Part shown: one piece after another, positions 14,836 through 14,903 of the stretch
Layout: each line of letters opens with the position of its first letter
How positions within the stretch are numbered: the stretch's first letter is position 1
Source of the DNA: CBDUWP01 sp965370955
GTDB lineage: Bacteria > Planctomycetota > Phycisphaerae > Sedimentisphaerales > Anaerobacaceae
Direction of reading: 5' to 3'
Assembly (NCBI GenBank): GCA_965370955.1
Contig: CBDUWP010000038.1
Coordinates: 1-14,903 of the forward strand
Length of the DNA stretch: 14,903 nucleotides
The notes under the pieces: model-generated
The model's input: only the letters and a program-made list of their open reading frames with translations
Told to the model about the DNA's origin: nothing
Database searches by the model: none
Position numbers and translations under genes: made by a program

Positions 14836-14903
14836 TTAAGTTTTGTTGTTTTTCTTGCCAGTGGTCTGATTATTTTATATATTTGATTTTGTTATCTTTT
14901 TTT

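Overview
The window looks like part of a planctomycete chromosome, most likely Phycisphaerae or a Sedimentisphaerales-like relative. This is inference. It rests on an ECF sigma factor translationally coupled to a very large membrane-anchored protein, a DUF4954 beta-helix protein, a McsA-type zinc protein with a GCPxDY motif, a short membrane-anchored amidase-fold protein, and a large secreted polysaccharide lyase. The DNA is AT-leaning, with many T tracts between genes. No tRNA, rRNA, CRISPR array, insertion sequence or phage gene was seen.

Left part (1-6970). The window opens inside the 3' end of tilS (+ strand). tilS converges on a minus-strand block across a shared hairpin at 625-652, whose strong T tract serves the minus strand. 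Read in the direction of transcription, the minus-strand block is: a DUF4954 left-handed beta-helix protein (6894 to 4900), an ECF sigma factor (4805 to 4221), and a 1181-residue single-pass membrane protein (4228 to 683). The last two genes overlap by 8 bases. The DUF4954 gene is preceded by three perfect TATAAT boxes repeated at 13-bp spacing.

Middle part (6970-9406, + strand). A 10-bp perfect inverted repeat ending in nine T residues lies in front of a membrane-anchored protein with an N-acetylmuramoyl-L-alanine amidase fold. That protein appears to have lost all of its zinc and catalytic residues. It is followed 45 bases later by a pterin synthase (6-PTPS/QueD family, COG0720) carrying an ExxHxH motif instead of the QueD cysteine motif. 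A McsA-like zinc/UVR protein comes next under its own TATAAT box. A 521-base gene-poor stretch follows, holding hairpins and a candidate promoter.

Right part (9407-14903, + strand). A secreted heparinase II/III-like polysaccharide lyase of 1098 residues has two C-terminal beta-sandwich repeats. It starts behind a perfect AGGAGG and ends at a GC-rich hairpin. The complete ribosome-associated GTPase TypA/BipA follows under an extended -10 promoter.

The genes do not form a single pathway. Housekeeping genes (tilS, typA, the pterin enzyme, the McsA-like gene) are interleaved with envelope, signalling and polysaccharide-degradation genes. The least understood parts are the sigma factor/giant membrane protein pair, the amidase-fold pseudoenzyme with its structured upstream region, and the triplicated -10 promoter.
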